DNA from: Pygmaiobacter massiliensis
GTDB taxonomy: Bacteria > Bacillota > Clostridia > Oscillospirales > Ruminococcaceae
Length of the DNA: 64,000 bases
NCBI GenBank assembly: GCA_022778585.1
Contig: JALFTI010000010.1
Coordinates: 225,495 to 289,494, forward strand
Direction: 5' to 3'
Shown here: piece by piece, positions 41,113 to 49,808 of the stretch
How the letters are laid out: every line of letters begins with the position of its first letter
Position numbering within the stretch: position 1 is the first letter of the stretch
Made by a program: the position numbers and the translations under genes
Notes under the pieces: generated by a model
Told to the model about the DNA's origin: nothing
Databases searched by the model: none
What the model saw: only the letters and a program-made list of their open reading frames with translations

Positions 41113-42858
41113 ATGAGAAACACCAAAATTGTCTGCACATTGGGGCCCGCTACTGACGGCGAAGGCGTGCTGCGCCAGATGGCGCTTGCCGGTATGAATG
41201 TGGCCCGCTTTAATTTCTCCCACGGAACCCATGAGGACCACGCCCGCCGCCTGGCTGCACTGCGCCAAGTTCGGGATGAACTGAAGCTGCCCATAGCCGC
41301 CCTTTTGGATACAAAGGGGCCCGAAATTCGGCTAAAAGATTTTGAAAACGGCCGGGTTACCCTGAAGGATGGCGCCAAATTCACCCTTACCACCCGCGAG
41401 GTAATGGGAACCGAACAGGAAGCTACTATCACCTATGCTGGCCTGGTACAGGATGTAAAACCCGGAACCCGTCTGCTTCTGGACGATGGGCTCATTGAAC
41501 TGCGGGTCACCGAGATCACCGATGGAGATATTCACTGTGAGGTGGTACATGGCGGACCTATTTCCAACCATAAAAGTGTGAATGTACCTGGGGTTAAACT
41601 TTCCATGCCCTACCTTTCCAGCAAGGACGAGGAAGATATTGTTTTTGGCATTGAAAATGGGTTTGACTTTATTGCCGCTTCCTTTGTGTGCTGCGCACGG
41701 GATATTTTGGATATTCGTGAGGTACTGGATAAACACAAGTGCGATCATATTCGGGTTATTGCTAAAATTGAAAGTGCCGAAGGCGTGGCCAATATTGAGG
41801 AAATTCTCTCGGTTTCGGACGGAATCATGGTTGCCCGCGGGGATATGGGGGTCGAGATTGATTTCACCGAAATTCCCATTATCCAGAAAAAGCTTATCTG
41901 GCATTGCTATAATTCTGGCAAGCCGGTTATTACCGCAACCCAGATGCTGGAGTCCATGATTGAGCATCCGCGCCCGACCCGTGCAGAAATTACCGATGTG
42001 GCAAACGCTATTTACGACGGAACCAGTGCGATCATGCTGTCCGGTGAGACAGCGGCTGGCAAATTCCCGGTAGAAGCGGTGGCCACTATGGCCGCCATTG
42101 CCGAGCGCACCGAGCAGGACATTGACTACGGCCAAAAGCTGCGGGCCCGCGGAATGGATGGCCACATGAATGTGGCTGATGCAGTGGCTCACGCCGCCTG
42201 TACCACCGCCATGGATGTACAGGCTCGGACCATTATTACCATGACCCGCAGCGGTGAGACCGCACGCCTTGTTTGCAAATATCGGCCGGGTATTCCCATT
42301 GTGGCCTGCGTGACCACCGAAAGTGTCGGCAGACAGTTGGCTTTATCTTGGGGTATTACCCCCATTATGATGCCGATCGTTAAAACCACTGACGAAGCGA
42401 TCGAGATGGCTTGCCGGCTTGCCAAGGAACACGGTTATGTTGCAGATGGTGAGATTACGGTGTTGACCGCCGGTATTCCGGTGGGAATGTCCGGCACCAC
42501 CAACATGATAAAGGTTCAGCTGATTGGCGATTCGCTGCTGAGCGGCGTGGGCGTGGTAAAGCGGGTAGGCAGCGGCAGGCTTTGCGTTTGCAAAACAGAA
42601 GCGGAGGTAGAAGCTCATTACACCGACGGCGATGTGTTGGTAGTGCCCTCCACCAGCAATGCCATTTTAAAGCAGATGCGCACTGCAGCTGCTATTGTAA
42701 CAGAAGAGCCAGGGCTCAACAGCCACGCTGCTATTGTGGGGTTAACGCTGGATATTCCGGTGATTGTTGGCGCAACCGGTGCCACCCACCGGCTGACAAG
42801 CGGTGCCCGCGTGGCTGTGGACGCTGAGCGCGGAATTGTTCGCGCACTGCCGGACTAA
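41113..42858 (+). CDS. pyk: Pyruvate kinase with C-terminal PEP-utilising domain
   Basis: Final ATP-forming step of glycolysis. The 581-residue protein has MRNTKIVCTLGPATDGEGVL at the N-terminus, the active-site MNVARFNFSHGTHEDH, the family signature IRVIAKIESAEGVANIEEIL and VARGDMGVEI, and PVITATQMLESMIEHPRPTR. About 100 extra residues at the end (VPSTSNAILKQMRTAAAIVT, LNSHAAIVGLTLDIPVIVGA) form the PEP-utiliser-like domain found in Bacillus-type enzymes. AGGGGAG lies before the ATG. luxS follows 52 bases later. Confidence 0.97.
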   Translation: MRNTKIVCTLGPATDGEGVLRQMALAGMNVARFNFSHGTHEDHARRLAALRQVRDELKLPIAALLDTKGPEIRLKDFENGRVTLKDGAKFTLTTREVMGTEQEATITYAGLVQDVKPGTRLLLDDGLIELRVTEITDGDIHCEVVHGGPISNHKSVNVPGVKLSMPYLSSKDEEDIVFGIENGFDFIAASFVCCARDILDIREVLDKHKCDHIRVIAKIESAEGVANIEEILSVSDGIMVARGDMGVEIDFTEIPIIQKKLIWHCYNSGKPVITATQMLESMIEHPRPTRAEITDVANAIYDGTSAIMLSGETAAGKFPVEAVATMAAIAERTEQDIDYGQKLRARGMDGHMNVADAVAHAACTTAMDVQARTIITMTRSGETARLVCKYRPGIPIVACVTTESVGRQLALSWGITPIMMPIVKTTDEAIEMACRLAKEHGYVADGEITVLTAGIPVGMSGTTNMIKVQLIGDSLLSGVGVVKRVGSGRLCVCKTEAEVEAHYTDGDVLVVPSTSNAILKQMRTAAAIVTEEPGLNSHAAIVGLTLDIPVIVGATGATHRLTSGARVAVDAERGIVRALPD

Positions 42859-42910
42859 ATATTGTAAAAATGCTCGGTGAAAAACCGAGTGATTCCAAAA
42901 GGAGAAGTTT

Positions 42911-43390
42911 ATGGAACTGAAAAAAATTGCCAGTTTCCAGGTAGACCACCGCACCCTGCAAAAGGGAATGTATACCTCCCGGGTAGACAGAGATGTGGTC
43001 ACTTATGATATTCGAATGAAGCGTCCGAATCAGGGTGATTATCTTTCCAACGGTACCCTTCACACATTTGAGCACCTGTTTGCCACCTACGCCCGCAGCA
43101 GCCGCTACCAGGATCATGTGATCTATGTGGGACCCATGGGATGCCGTACCGGTTTTTACCTGTTGGTGCGCGGGCTGAGCGAACAGCAGGCCATCGACTT
43201 GGTACGGGAAAGCTTCGCCTTCATTGCAAAGTTTGAAGGGGAAATTCCCGGTGCAAAAGAAGCCGAATGCGGCAACTACAAAGAGCAGGATCTGCCCGGC
43301 GCCCGCCTTGTAGCTGACGATATGCTAAAAAAGCTGCAAAACTGGACTCCTGCCATGCTGGACTATCAGGCAGCACACGAAACCGTGTAA
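42911..43390 (+). CDS. luxS: S-ribosylhomocysteine lyase (autoinducer-2 synthesis)
   Basis: Splits S-ribosylhomocysteine to homocysteine and the AI-2 precursor. The 159-residue protein has the metal site HTFEH (His 51, His 55) and Cys 120 (KEAECGNY), and catalytic GCRTGFYLLVRG. It probably shares a message with pyk: the gap is 52 bases and holds only a CTCGGT/ACCGAG hairpin and AAAAGGAG. Methyl-cycle partners such as mtnN are not in this window. Confidence 0.97.
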   Translation: MELKKIASFQVDHRTLQKGMYTSRVDRDVVTYDIRMKRPNQGDYLSNGTLHTFEHLFATYARSSRYQDHVIYVGPMGCRTGFYLLVRGLSEQQAIDLVRESFAFIAKFEGEIPGAKEAECGNYKEQDLPGARLVADDMLKKLQNWTPAMLDYQAAHETV

Positions 43391-43429
43391 GGGTTGGTTA
43401 AAACATACTTTTTAAATAATCACAGCAGC

Positions 43430-43467
43430 AAAAAAGAGGTGCACCCTATTGGGTGCACCTCTTTTTT
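43430..43467. terminator. Bidirectional terminator after luxS
   Basis: AAAAAAGAGGTGCACCC / GGGTGCACCTCTTTTTT perfect stem. Confidence 0.93.
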
Positions 43468-43550
43468 GCAGGCTATAAGCCAACCAGACCAGGTCATCTT
43501 CTTTTACCATAAAACCCAGTCGTCACAATACCTTTAGTCAAAACCAGAAT

Positions 43551-43799
43551 TTATGTTTCGTCCAGTACTACATACATTTCCCGGGCTACATCCTTGCCAG
43601 TTGGCGGCACAATACTGGTCACCTTTACGCTTACCGGTTTTTGCCCAAACGAAACTTTAATAATATCCCCTTCCTTGACCTGATAGCTCGCCTTCACGAG
43701 CCGGCCGTTTACCTCAATACGGCCAGCATCGGCCACTTCATTTGCGACGGTGCGGCGCTTAATCAGACGGGAAACCTTTAAAAATTTATCAATCCGCAT
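43551..43799 (-). CDS. rqcP: S4-domain RNA-binding protein, RqcP/HslR family
   Basis: Small ribosome-associated protein of 82 residues: MRIDKFLKVSRLIKRRTVAN, then VNGRLVKASYQVKEGDIIKV, a complete S4 domain. Bacillus RqcP takes part in poly-alanine tailing of nascent chains on stalled large subunits. It lies 12 bases after cysS on the same strand and is probably in its operon. Confidence 0.9.
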   Translation of the reverse strand: MRIDKFLKVSRLIKRRTVANEVADAGRIEVNGRLVKASYQVKEGDIIKVSFGQKPVSVKVTSIVPPTGKDVAREMYVVLDET

Positions 43800-43810
43800 A
43801 CTGTGCCCTC

Positions 43811-45193
43811 TTATTTTTTTACAATTTTGGGACCAGCGGGAGTATCTTCCACCGCATACCCCAAACTTGCCAGTTCATCACGAATGGCATCTGCACGGGC
43901 CCAGTTTTTTTCCTTGCGCACCTTGGTACGCTCTTCTACCAAGTCCTTCACCTGCTGGGGAATATCATCCTTTTTGCGGTTATACAAAATGCCCAGCACA
44001 TCGGTCAGCTGGTCAAAGGTTTCGGCCGCACTGCACAGGCTCTCTTTTGTCTGGCTGGCCGAAAGGGTATTAATTTCCCGCGCAAACTCAAAAACAGCAG
44101 CAATGGCATCGGCAGTATTCAGGTCATCATCCATAGCGGCAATAAATTTTTCCTTTGCCTGTACAGCCTTCTGCTGCAGTTCATTGCCCTGACCAGATGC
44201 ATTTTGAATGGCAAAGTCCAAATTATCCCGGCAGGTATACAGCCGCTCCAGGCTGGCCTGGCAGCTTTCGATAACCTCTTTGGTATAGTTGAGCGGAGTA
44301 CGGTAATGCCCACTGATCAAGAAAAAGCGAATTGGCTCGTATCCCACCTGTTGGGCCACATCCCGCACGGTGAAAAAGTTATTTAAGCTTTTACTCATCT
44401 TGCGGTTGTCAATATTCAAAAAGCCATTGTGCATCCAGTACCGGGCAAAGGTGCAGCCGTTGGCGCACTCGGACTGGGCAATTTCATTTTCGTGATGGGG
44501 GAAAACTAAGTCCACACCACCGCAATGCAGGTCAATGGTATCGCCCAAATGGGTGCGGGCCATGGCAGAGCATTCAATATGCCACCCCGGCCGGCCAGGC
44601 CCATAGGGGGAATCCCAGGCGGGCTCACCCGGTTTGGATGCTTTCCAAACCGCAAAATCCATGGGATCTTCTTTCAATTCTCCCACCGAAATGCGGGCGC
44701 CTGCCTCCAACTCCTCCAGCGGCTGATGAGAAAGCTTGCCATATCCAGGATCGGTTTTGGTACGGAAATATACATCTCCATTTGGCGCCACATAGGCATG
44801 CCCTTTATCAATCAGGTCTTGGGTAATCTGCAAAATTTGCGAAATGTGTTCAGTAGCCCGCGGGTGAACTGTTGCGGGCTTCACATTCAGGCCACGGCAG
44901 TCGGCAAAATATTCGGCCTCATACCGACGGGCAATCACATCATAGGTTGTGCCCTCTTCGTTGGCCTTTTTGATGATTTTGTCATCAATATCCGTAATAT
45001 TGGAAACATACAAAACCTTATTGCCCAAAAATTCCAAATACCGGCGCAGCGTATCGAAAACGCAAACCGGCCGTGCATTGCCCACATGAATATAGTTATA
45101 TACCGTGGGACCGCACACATAAATGCGGTATTCCCCCGGCTTCATGGGAATGAATTCTTCTTTCTGGCGGGTCAGGGTGTTAAAAATTTTCAT
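43811..45193 (-). CDS. cysS: Cysteinyl-tRNA synthetase
   Basis: Charges tRNA-Cys. The 460-residue class I enzyme has the zinc/HIGH region YVCGPTVYNYIHVGNARPVC near residues 27-46, GRPGWHIECSAMA, LDLVFPHHENEIAQSEC-like VDLVFPHHENEIAQSECANG and the KMSKS signature in NRKMSKSLNNFFTV. The leader has a T-box. rqcP follows. Confidence 0.97.
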   Translation of the reverse strand: MKIFNTLTRQKEEFIPMKPGEYRIYVCGPTVYNYIHVGNARPVCVFDTLRRYLEFLGNKVLYVSNITDIDDKIIKKANEEGTTYDVIARRYEAEYFADCRGLNVKPATVHPRATEHISQILQITQDLIDKGHAYVAPNGDVYFRTKTDPGYGKLSHQPLEELEAGARISVGELKEDPMDFAVWKASKPGEPAWDSPYGPGRPGWHIECSAMARTHLGDTIDLHCGGVDLVFPHHENEIAQSECANGCTFARYWMHNGFLNIDNRKMSKSLNNFFTVRDVAQQVGYEPIRFFLISGHYRTPLNYTKEVIESCQASLERLYTCRDNLDFAIQNASGQGNELQQKAVQAKEKFIAAMDDDLNTADAIAAVFEFAREINTLSASQTKESLCSAAETFDQLTDVLGILYNRKKDDIPQQVKDLVEERTKVRKEKNWARADAIRDELASLGYAVEDTPAGPKIVKK

Positions 45194-45263
45194 ACAGAAC
45201 AGTCCTTTCTTCTAAGCAGACCGAAGACCGGCAAAACAGTTTACAGATAACTTTTTACCTGTA

Positions 45264-45511
45264 AACAAAACGCCTTCGGCTGCTTTTAGGCAGTCGAAGG
45301 CGAAAATTCCGCGGTTCCACTTCGGTTTTTACTCGTCAGCCTATAACGGGGCCTATCCGCAGGCAGATACACGCGACTTTTGGCCGTTTCCCCACCCGTA
45401 CTGCCGGGCGCACTTCGCCGGAGCATCTGCAAGGTCCGCTCGCAGCCAATGGCGCACCCTCTCTTGTGCAGAAAACACCCGGATACTTTACCCGGTAAAG
45501 CGTATTTATCT
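45264..45511 (-). promoter_or_regulatory. T-box riboswitch of cysS
   Basis: Minus-strand AAGTGGAACCGCGG (45324-45310) is the T-box. It is followed by the terminator CGCCTTCGACTGCC / AGCAGCCGAAGGCG with TTTTGTTT (45302-45264). Stem I lies in 45350-45500 and contains AAGAGAGGGTG. Uncharged tRNA-Cys should induce cysS and rqcP. Confidence 0.93.
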
Positions 45512-45517
45512 TTTGTT

Positions 45518-45545
45518 ATTATAGCAGATTTTCGTTTTCTGTCAA
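45518..45545 (-). promoter_or_regulatory. Promoter of the cysS T-box leader
   Basis: Perfect TTGACA (45545-45540) and TATAAT (45523-45518), 16 bases apart. Confidence 0.92.
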
Positions 45546-45786
45546 ACCCAAAACCTTGTATAAAATCCGGTGTCAGAAAAGGGCTCCATTGCTTTTTCTT
45601 TCCTTTTATTTCAGCAGCAAAAGCGGCATTTTAGACTTTTTTCCATAACATGGTGCCATTTTTCTTTTCACTAAAATTTTCTCGGCCTTTTGAAAATTTT
45701 GAAAAACAGGCAACCAATCCATATTGGAATTCTTTTCGTCTTTCAAGATGAATTTCAAGCTACTTTTGCCTTTTAAAAAGGCAGGG
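45546..45786. other. Intergenic region
   Basis: AT-rich. A TGCCTTTT / AAAAGGCA dyad at 45767-45783 just after the stop of the glycosyltransferase gene (minus strand) may be a weak terminator. Nothing else seen. Confidence 0.5.
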
Positions 45787-46857
45787 TTATCCTTGACTTT
45801 GTAAAAAAGCTGGTTTTTTCTTTTTTGTCTTTGTCAAACAGCCGGTCATTTTATACTCCCGATACAGCCCTCTTAAAGCCATTCCAATTCTTGTTAAATC
45901 TCGCTCACAGGCTGTACGGCGGCCAGCTTCGGTTACATCCGGCAATGTGCCATCCAAAATGCCGGTCAGTTTCTGTTCAAATTGCTGGGCATTTTCTGCC
46001 AACCAGGCATTTTTGCCATCTTCCAACCAGCCCCCATATACTGGTATTTTGCGTACCAAAACCGGAATTTTGCACGCCAGTGCTTCCAACACGACAATAC
46101 CCTCTGTTTCTTCATAACTGGGAAAATAAAAAGCGTCCGCTCCGCAGTAGGCATCCCGCAGCTGGTCTGACGGTACAAACCCTGCAAAGCAAAGGTTTTC
46201 GGGCGCATGCTTCATCTGCCAAGCCACCTGCTGCGGAACAAGCTTCGGATCCGTATGTCCAAACCAGAAAAAACGCACCTGCGGCATTCTTCTGGCTGTT
46301 TCTATAAAATCCAGAATGCCTTTTCGGGGAATAAAATGACCAGCTGAAACCACCACTTTTTCCTGCTTTGACAGCCCGTACCGCTGACGAAACGCCGCCC
46401 CTGCTGCCGGATTTTCAGCAAAAAGCTTTGTATCAACCCCATTGGAAAGTGCCACTACCGGCCGGTGCAAACCATATCCTTCCAAAATACTTTTGGCGTA
46501 AGGAGTTGGGGTAATTACAAGATCGGCCCGGTTATAACAAAAGCAGATCCAGCGCTTAAACAGCGGTGCAACCTGGTCAGAACCCGGGAAGGAATGCTTA
46601 AAATCCTCCATGGTGGAATGACCATACCAAATAATTTTCCGACCGGTTAAGCGTGCATACATCGCCGCCAGCAACGAATCCGGCAAAACGGTATTGATAT
46701 GCACTACTCTGGCATCCGGTTCGGGCCGGTCACAGCTTGTACCTCCCGCCTGCTGCAGCATCTGCCGCTGGTGCAAAAGTGCCTGCCCTACCCCGCTTTG
46801 GCGCACGGTGCGCCAACCACCAGTATAAAGCCATACGGTTTCTCCTTGGCGCTGCAT
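45787..46857 (-). CDS. Family-4 glycosyltransferase
   Basis: Predicted retaining glycosyltransferase of 356 residues with GT-B fold. The N-domain begins MQRQGETVWLYTGGWRTVRQ with a Gly-rich SGVGQALLHQRQ loop. The C-domain has VVSAGHFIPRKGILDFIETA, ADAFYFPSYEETEGIVVLEA (the E-x7-E region) and LACKIPVLVRKIPVYGGWL. The end is basic (KTKKKKPAFLQ), suiting membrane association. The start at 46857 follows AAAGGAGG by six bases; an upstream in-frame frame start at 46911 does not. It follows the GT4-VTT fusion gene on the same strand by about 80 bases; the pair probably makes a two-sugar glycolipid, as in Gram-positive diglycosyl-diacylglycerol synthesis (inference). Confidence 0.85.
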   Translation of the reverse strand: MQRQGETVWLYTGGWRTVRQSGVGQALLHQRQMLQQAGGTSCDRPEPDARVVHINTVLPDSLLAAMYARLTGRKIIWYGHSTMEDFKHSFPGSDQVAPLFKRWICFCYNRADLVITPTPYAKSILEGYGLHRPVVALSNGVDTKLFAENPAAGAAFRQRYGLSKQEKVVVSAGHFIPRKGILDFIETARRMPQVRFFWFGHTDPKLVPQQVAWQMKHAPENLCFAGFVPSDQLRDAYCGADAFYFPSYEETEGIVVLEALACKIPVLVRKIPVYGGWLEDGKNAWLAENAQQFEQKLTGILDGTLPDVTEAGRRTACERDLTRIGMALRGLYREYKMTGCLTKTKKKKPAFLQSQG

Positions 46858-46934
46858 GGTATACCTCCTTTGCATTGCCATGTGCTGAAAATACGCTGCA
46901 TTTTCAGCCATTTGCTCTTACTAAAGCTTTTGTT

Positions 46935-48707
46935 TTAAGCAATCATCGCTGTTACCTGCCCCCATACTAAGGTCAGCCCCAGGCTGTCAAGTGCAATGGC
47001 AAACGGTTTGCCCAGCAAAATAACAGCTGTAAAACGGCTCCAGGGCATGGGGGTCGTACCGGCCAAATAGCATAAAAAGTCATCCGGTGCTACTGGGAAA
47101 AAGATGGCAAGGGCAAACAAAGAGGAAAAGCGCTTGCTTTCACCAGTCCATCGGCTGTATTTTTCAATAGTACTAGGAGAAAACAGCCGGTACAGCATGG
47201 GTCTTCCCAATACACGGGCAATGGCAAACGCTGCAAGCGACCCGGCACAAATACCCACATAATTATAAACAAACCCCAACACCGGGCCAAACATAAGCAC
47301 ACCTGCCAGGCAGCCCAAGCCCCCAGGCAACACCGGCAAAACCACCTGCACAGCCTGAAAAGCCACAAACAAAACTGCACCAGCCCAGCCGGCCTGCGCA
47401 ATGGTCTGCTGCAGCAGTTGGGGGGAATGGAACATCCCGCTGTTCCAGCAAAATACCGCAAATGCCACACACCCCAAAAGCCCTGCTATGGAGATAGCCG
47501 AAAACACCTTTTGCAGCATCAGCGTTTTGGGAGAAAGCTGCACCGCCGGGCAAGAGGGTTTCTGTTTTGCACCAATACACTGGTAGTAGATCTGTTCTGC
47601 TTTTTGGGCAAACTGCGCTGCCGAAAAAGGCTCCGCACTTTCGCTGGCCCTTCTGCGCAGCGAATCATCCGGCTTCGCCTGCAAAAAGTGCTGCAAAAGC
47701 TCGTCCCGCTGGGTCGGCGTCTGAAAAACCCATCCATTTTCTCCCCAGTTCACAACCCCTTCCAGGCAGGGGTCTTTTCTGCAGCACAGGGGTACTCCGG
47801 CAGCCAGTGCTTCAATATAGGTTAAGCCCTGTGTTTCACTGGTAGATGCACTTACAAACAGATCTCCCAATTTATAATATTGGGCAACCTGATCAGGTTT
47901 TACCATACCGGCAAACCGCACCTGCTCCTGCAGGCCCAGCTGTGCTGTACGCTCCTCTAATTGCGGGCGGTAGGGGCCATCCCCTACCAGCAGTAATGTG
48001 ACCGGCTGGCCTTTAAGAGAGGTCATTGCATCCAGCAGCTCGTCCACATTTTTCTCCTCTGCCAACCGGCAGACTGATACAAGAATGCGGTTTCCAGCAG
48101 GAATACTAAGCTGCGCACGCAAGCTTGCCAGTTTTTGTTTGCTGACCGGTTCACTAAACCGCTCCAGCCGGATGCCGGTAGGCAAAACTTGTACCGGAGC
48201 TTTTACCTGATAACCTTCCAGCAAGTTTTTTACCTTTTGGGTAGGCGCCAGAATGCAATCTGCCCGTTCCCCCACCCAGCGGCTGAAAGCACTGACCGCC
48301 GAACGCCCCAGCTTTTCGCTGGGAGAAAAATAGTGGGTATAGTCTTCATATACTGTATGATAGGTATGCACCAGGGGAATATTCAGCTTTTTTGCAATTT
48401 TGCAGGCTGGAAAAAAGGTGCTGAATTCGCACTGGGAATGCACAATATCCGGGTGCCAGGCTATCAAATCCTTTACCAATTTACGCGCCATGGCTGTGCG
48501 CAGCCGCGCCTGCGGATAAATTTCATTTACACTGACTGAACCCAGATAGGTCACTTCGCCCTGCTGATAAGAACGCCTTGTGGAAGATAAAGTAAGCACC
48601 CGCACCTGATGGCCGCGTTTTTCCAGCTCTTGTTTGAGACACAAAATTGAGGTAACCACACCATTCACCACGGGGGCATACCAGTCCGATGTGATGAGTA
48701 TCTTCAT
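46935..48707 (-). CDS. Family-4 glycosyltransferase fused to a VTT/DedA-type membrane domain
   Basis: A 590-residue two-domain protein. Residues 1-385 are a GT-B glycosyltransferase close to diacylglycerol glucosyltransferases: SDWYAPVVNGVVTSILCLKQ, VHTYHTVYEDYTHYF, LVSVCRLAEEKNVDELLDAM and LFVSASTSETQGLTYIEALA. Residues 415-590 hold about five membrane helices with the VTT/SNARE-associated pattern: LPVLPGGLGCLAGVLMFGPV, NYVGICAGSLAAFAIARVLG and FFPVAPDDFLCYLAGTTPMP. The start at 48707 follows AAGGAG; the upstream in-frame start lacks one. VTT proteins scramble or flip lipids, so one chain could both make and move a glycolipid (inference). Confidence 0.88.
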   Translation of the reverse strand: MKILITSDWYAPVVNGVVTSILCLKQELEKRGHQVRVLTLSSTRRSYQQGEVTYLGSVSVNEIYPQARLRTAMARKLVKDLIAWHPDIVHSQCEFSTFFPACKIAKKLNIPLVHTYHTVYEDYTHYFSPSEKLGRSAVSAFSRWVGERADCILAPTQKVKNLLEGYQVKAPVQVLPTGIRLERFSEPVSKQKLASLRAQLSIPAGNRILVSVCRLAEEKNVDELLDAMTSLKGQPVTLLLVGDGPYRPQLEERTAQLGLQEQVRFAGMVKPDQVAQYYKLGDLFVSASTSETQGLTYIEALAAGVPLCCRKDPCLEGVVNWGENGWVFQTPTQRDELLQHFLQAKPDDSLRRRASESAEPFSAAQFAQKAEQIYYQCIGAKQKPSCPAVQLSPKTLMLQKVFSAISIAGLLGCVAFAVFCWNSGMFHSPQLLQQTIAQAGWAGAVLFVAFQAVQVVLPVLPGGLGCLAGVLMFGPVLGFVYNYVGICAGSLAAFAIARVLGRPMLYRLFSPSTIEKYSRWTGESKRFSSLFALAIFFPVAPDDFLCYLAGTTPMPWSRFTAVILLGKPFAIALDSLGLTLVWGQVTAMIA

Positions 48708-48859
48708 TGTTCTCACTCCTTGGCATTTTTTAAGCAAGCGTCAGGGCCGCTGCCAAAACTATACGCTGTACTGCTTTCTTTGTTTTTCATTTCGTATAAT
48801 AGAACGAAGTTCCTGGTAACTTTTACTACAAATCTTTCCAGTTTTATTTTTAGGCCCGC

Positions 48860-48888
48860 TTGCTGCACACTGTATGCCGTGGTATGAT
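48860..48888 (+). promoter_or_regulatory. Promoter of the HD-domain gene
   Basis: TTGCTG (48860-48865), 17 bases, TATGAT (48883-48888). Confidence 0.6.
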
Positions 48889-48983
48889 AACTAAAATGAC
48901 GCTAAAAGGATTATCAACCTTTACAATATATTAGATATTAGTCTGCGCTGCGCAAACGGCGCAACAAAAAAGGAGCTGTACCC

Positions 48984-49478
48984 ATGGAAAATCGTCTTTT
49001 ATCGCTTCAGCGACAATATCTTGCACTAATCAATTCTCAGGAAGGTAAACTTTCTCACCGGGACGAACCGCTGGATTGGGAACGCCTGCATATGGCTTCC
49101 TGTGCCAGGTTAGCCTGGCTGCTGGCACTTAAGCGAGGGGTTAAACCCGAGCTTGCAGCTTGCGCGGCCACCATTCATGATATAGGCCGAGTAATAACGG
49201 GGCTTCAGGCTGACCATGCTGCGGCAGGTGCTGTACCGGCACAGCAATTTTTGGCCGCAACAAACCTTTTTTCGCAGCAAGAAATTTTGCAGCTTGTGCA
49301 GGCTGTCGCAAACCACAGTTCAAAAGCCGTAATCGGCAGCCCTTTGGAAGAAATTGTGAAGGACGCCGATGTAGTGGACTGCTTTCAATATGGCCTGCCG
49401 TTTGCCCGGAAAGAACAGCAGCTGCGCTACGAAGCATGGGAAAAGGGAATTGTTTTTTCGCCCTATACTGCTGGATAA
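48984..49478 (+). CDS. HD-domain phosphohydrolase family protein
   Basis: A 164-residue protein with the HD metal site: RLHMASCARLAWLLALKRGV (first His near 37), AATIHDIGRV (His-Asp near 65-66), ADHAAAGAVPAQQFL and a final VKDADVVDCFQYG. This resembles small HD hydrolases acting on nucleotides or phosphate esters. AAAGGAG lies before the ATG. A terminator follows; it is transcribed alone. The substrate is unknown. Confidence 0.85.
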   Translation: MENRLLSLQRQYLALINSQEGKLSHRDEPLDWERLHMASCARLAWLLALKRGVKPELAACAATIHDIGRVITGLQADHAAAGAVPAQQFLAATNLFSQQEILQLVQAVANHSSKAVIGSPLEEIVKDADVVDCFQYGLPFARKEQQLRYEAWEKGIVFSPYTAG

Positions 49479-49599
49479 ATATTTGTTTTGCCCTTTCTTT
49501 GCTTATTATGCGCCTGCAATTTTTTGTAAATCACCTTAAACTGCCAAAATTTCGCAAAAAACATCTTAAAATTAAACCACTGGTTTATACAATACACTC

Positions 49600-49638
49600 C
49601 ATAAAAAGCAGCTGCTTTTATAAAAGCGGCTGCTTTTT
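49600..49638 (+). terminator. Intrinsic terminator of the HD-domain gene
   Basis: AAAAAGCAGCTGCTTTTAT / AAAAGCGGCTGCTTTTTT hairpin. The 120 bases before it hold no gene. Confidence 0.85.
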
Positions 49639-49808
49639 TCTGTTTTGTGCAGATACACTGCCTATATATTTCTTATACCGAAAAGCACTTCTGTTTTAAG
49701 GAATGGACACATAAGTTCCTATACAGGGGCAAATATGGGCTGGCCTTAAAAATATAGCAATGGCTCTGTTTTGCTTTCATATTGTTACTTGAAACCGGGG
49801 TGGGGCAA

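Noticed and set aside
41332..42192. 286-codon open frame antisense to pyk
   Set aside because: Shadow frame of an unambiguous pyruvate kinase gene.
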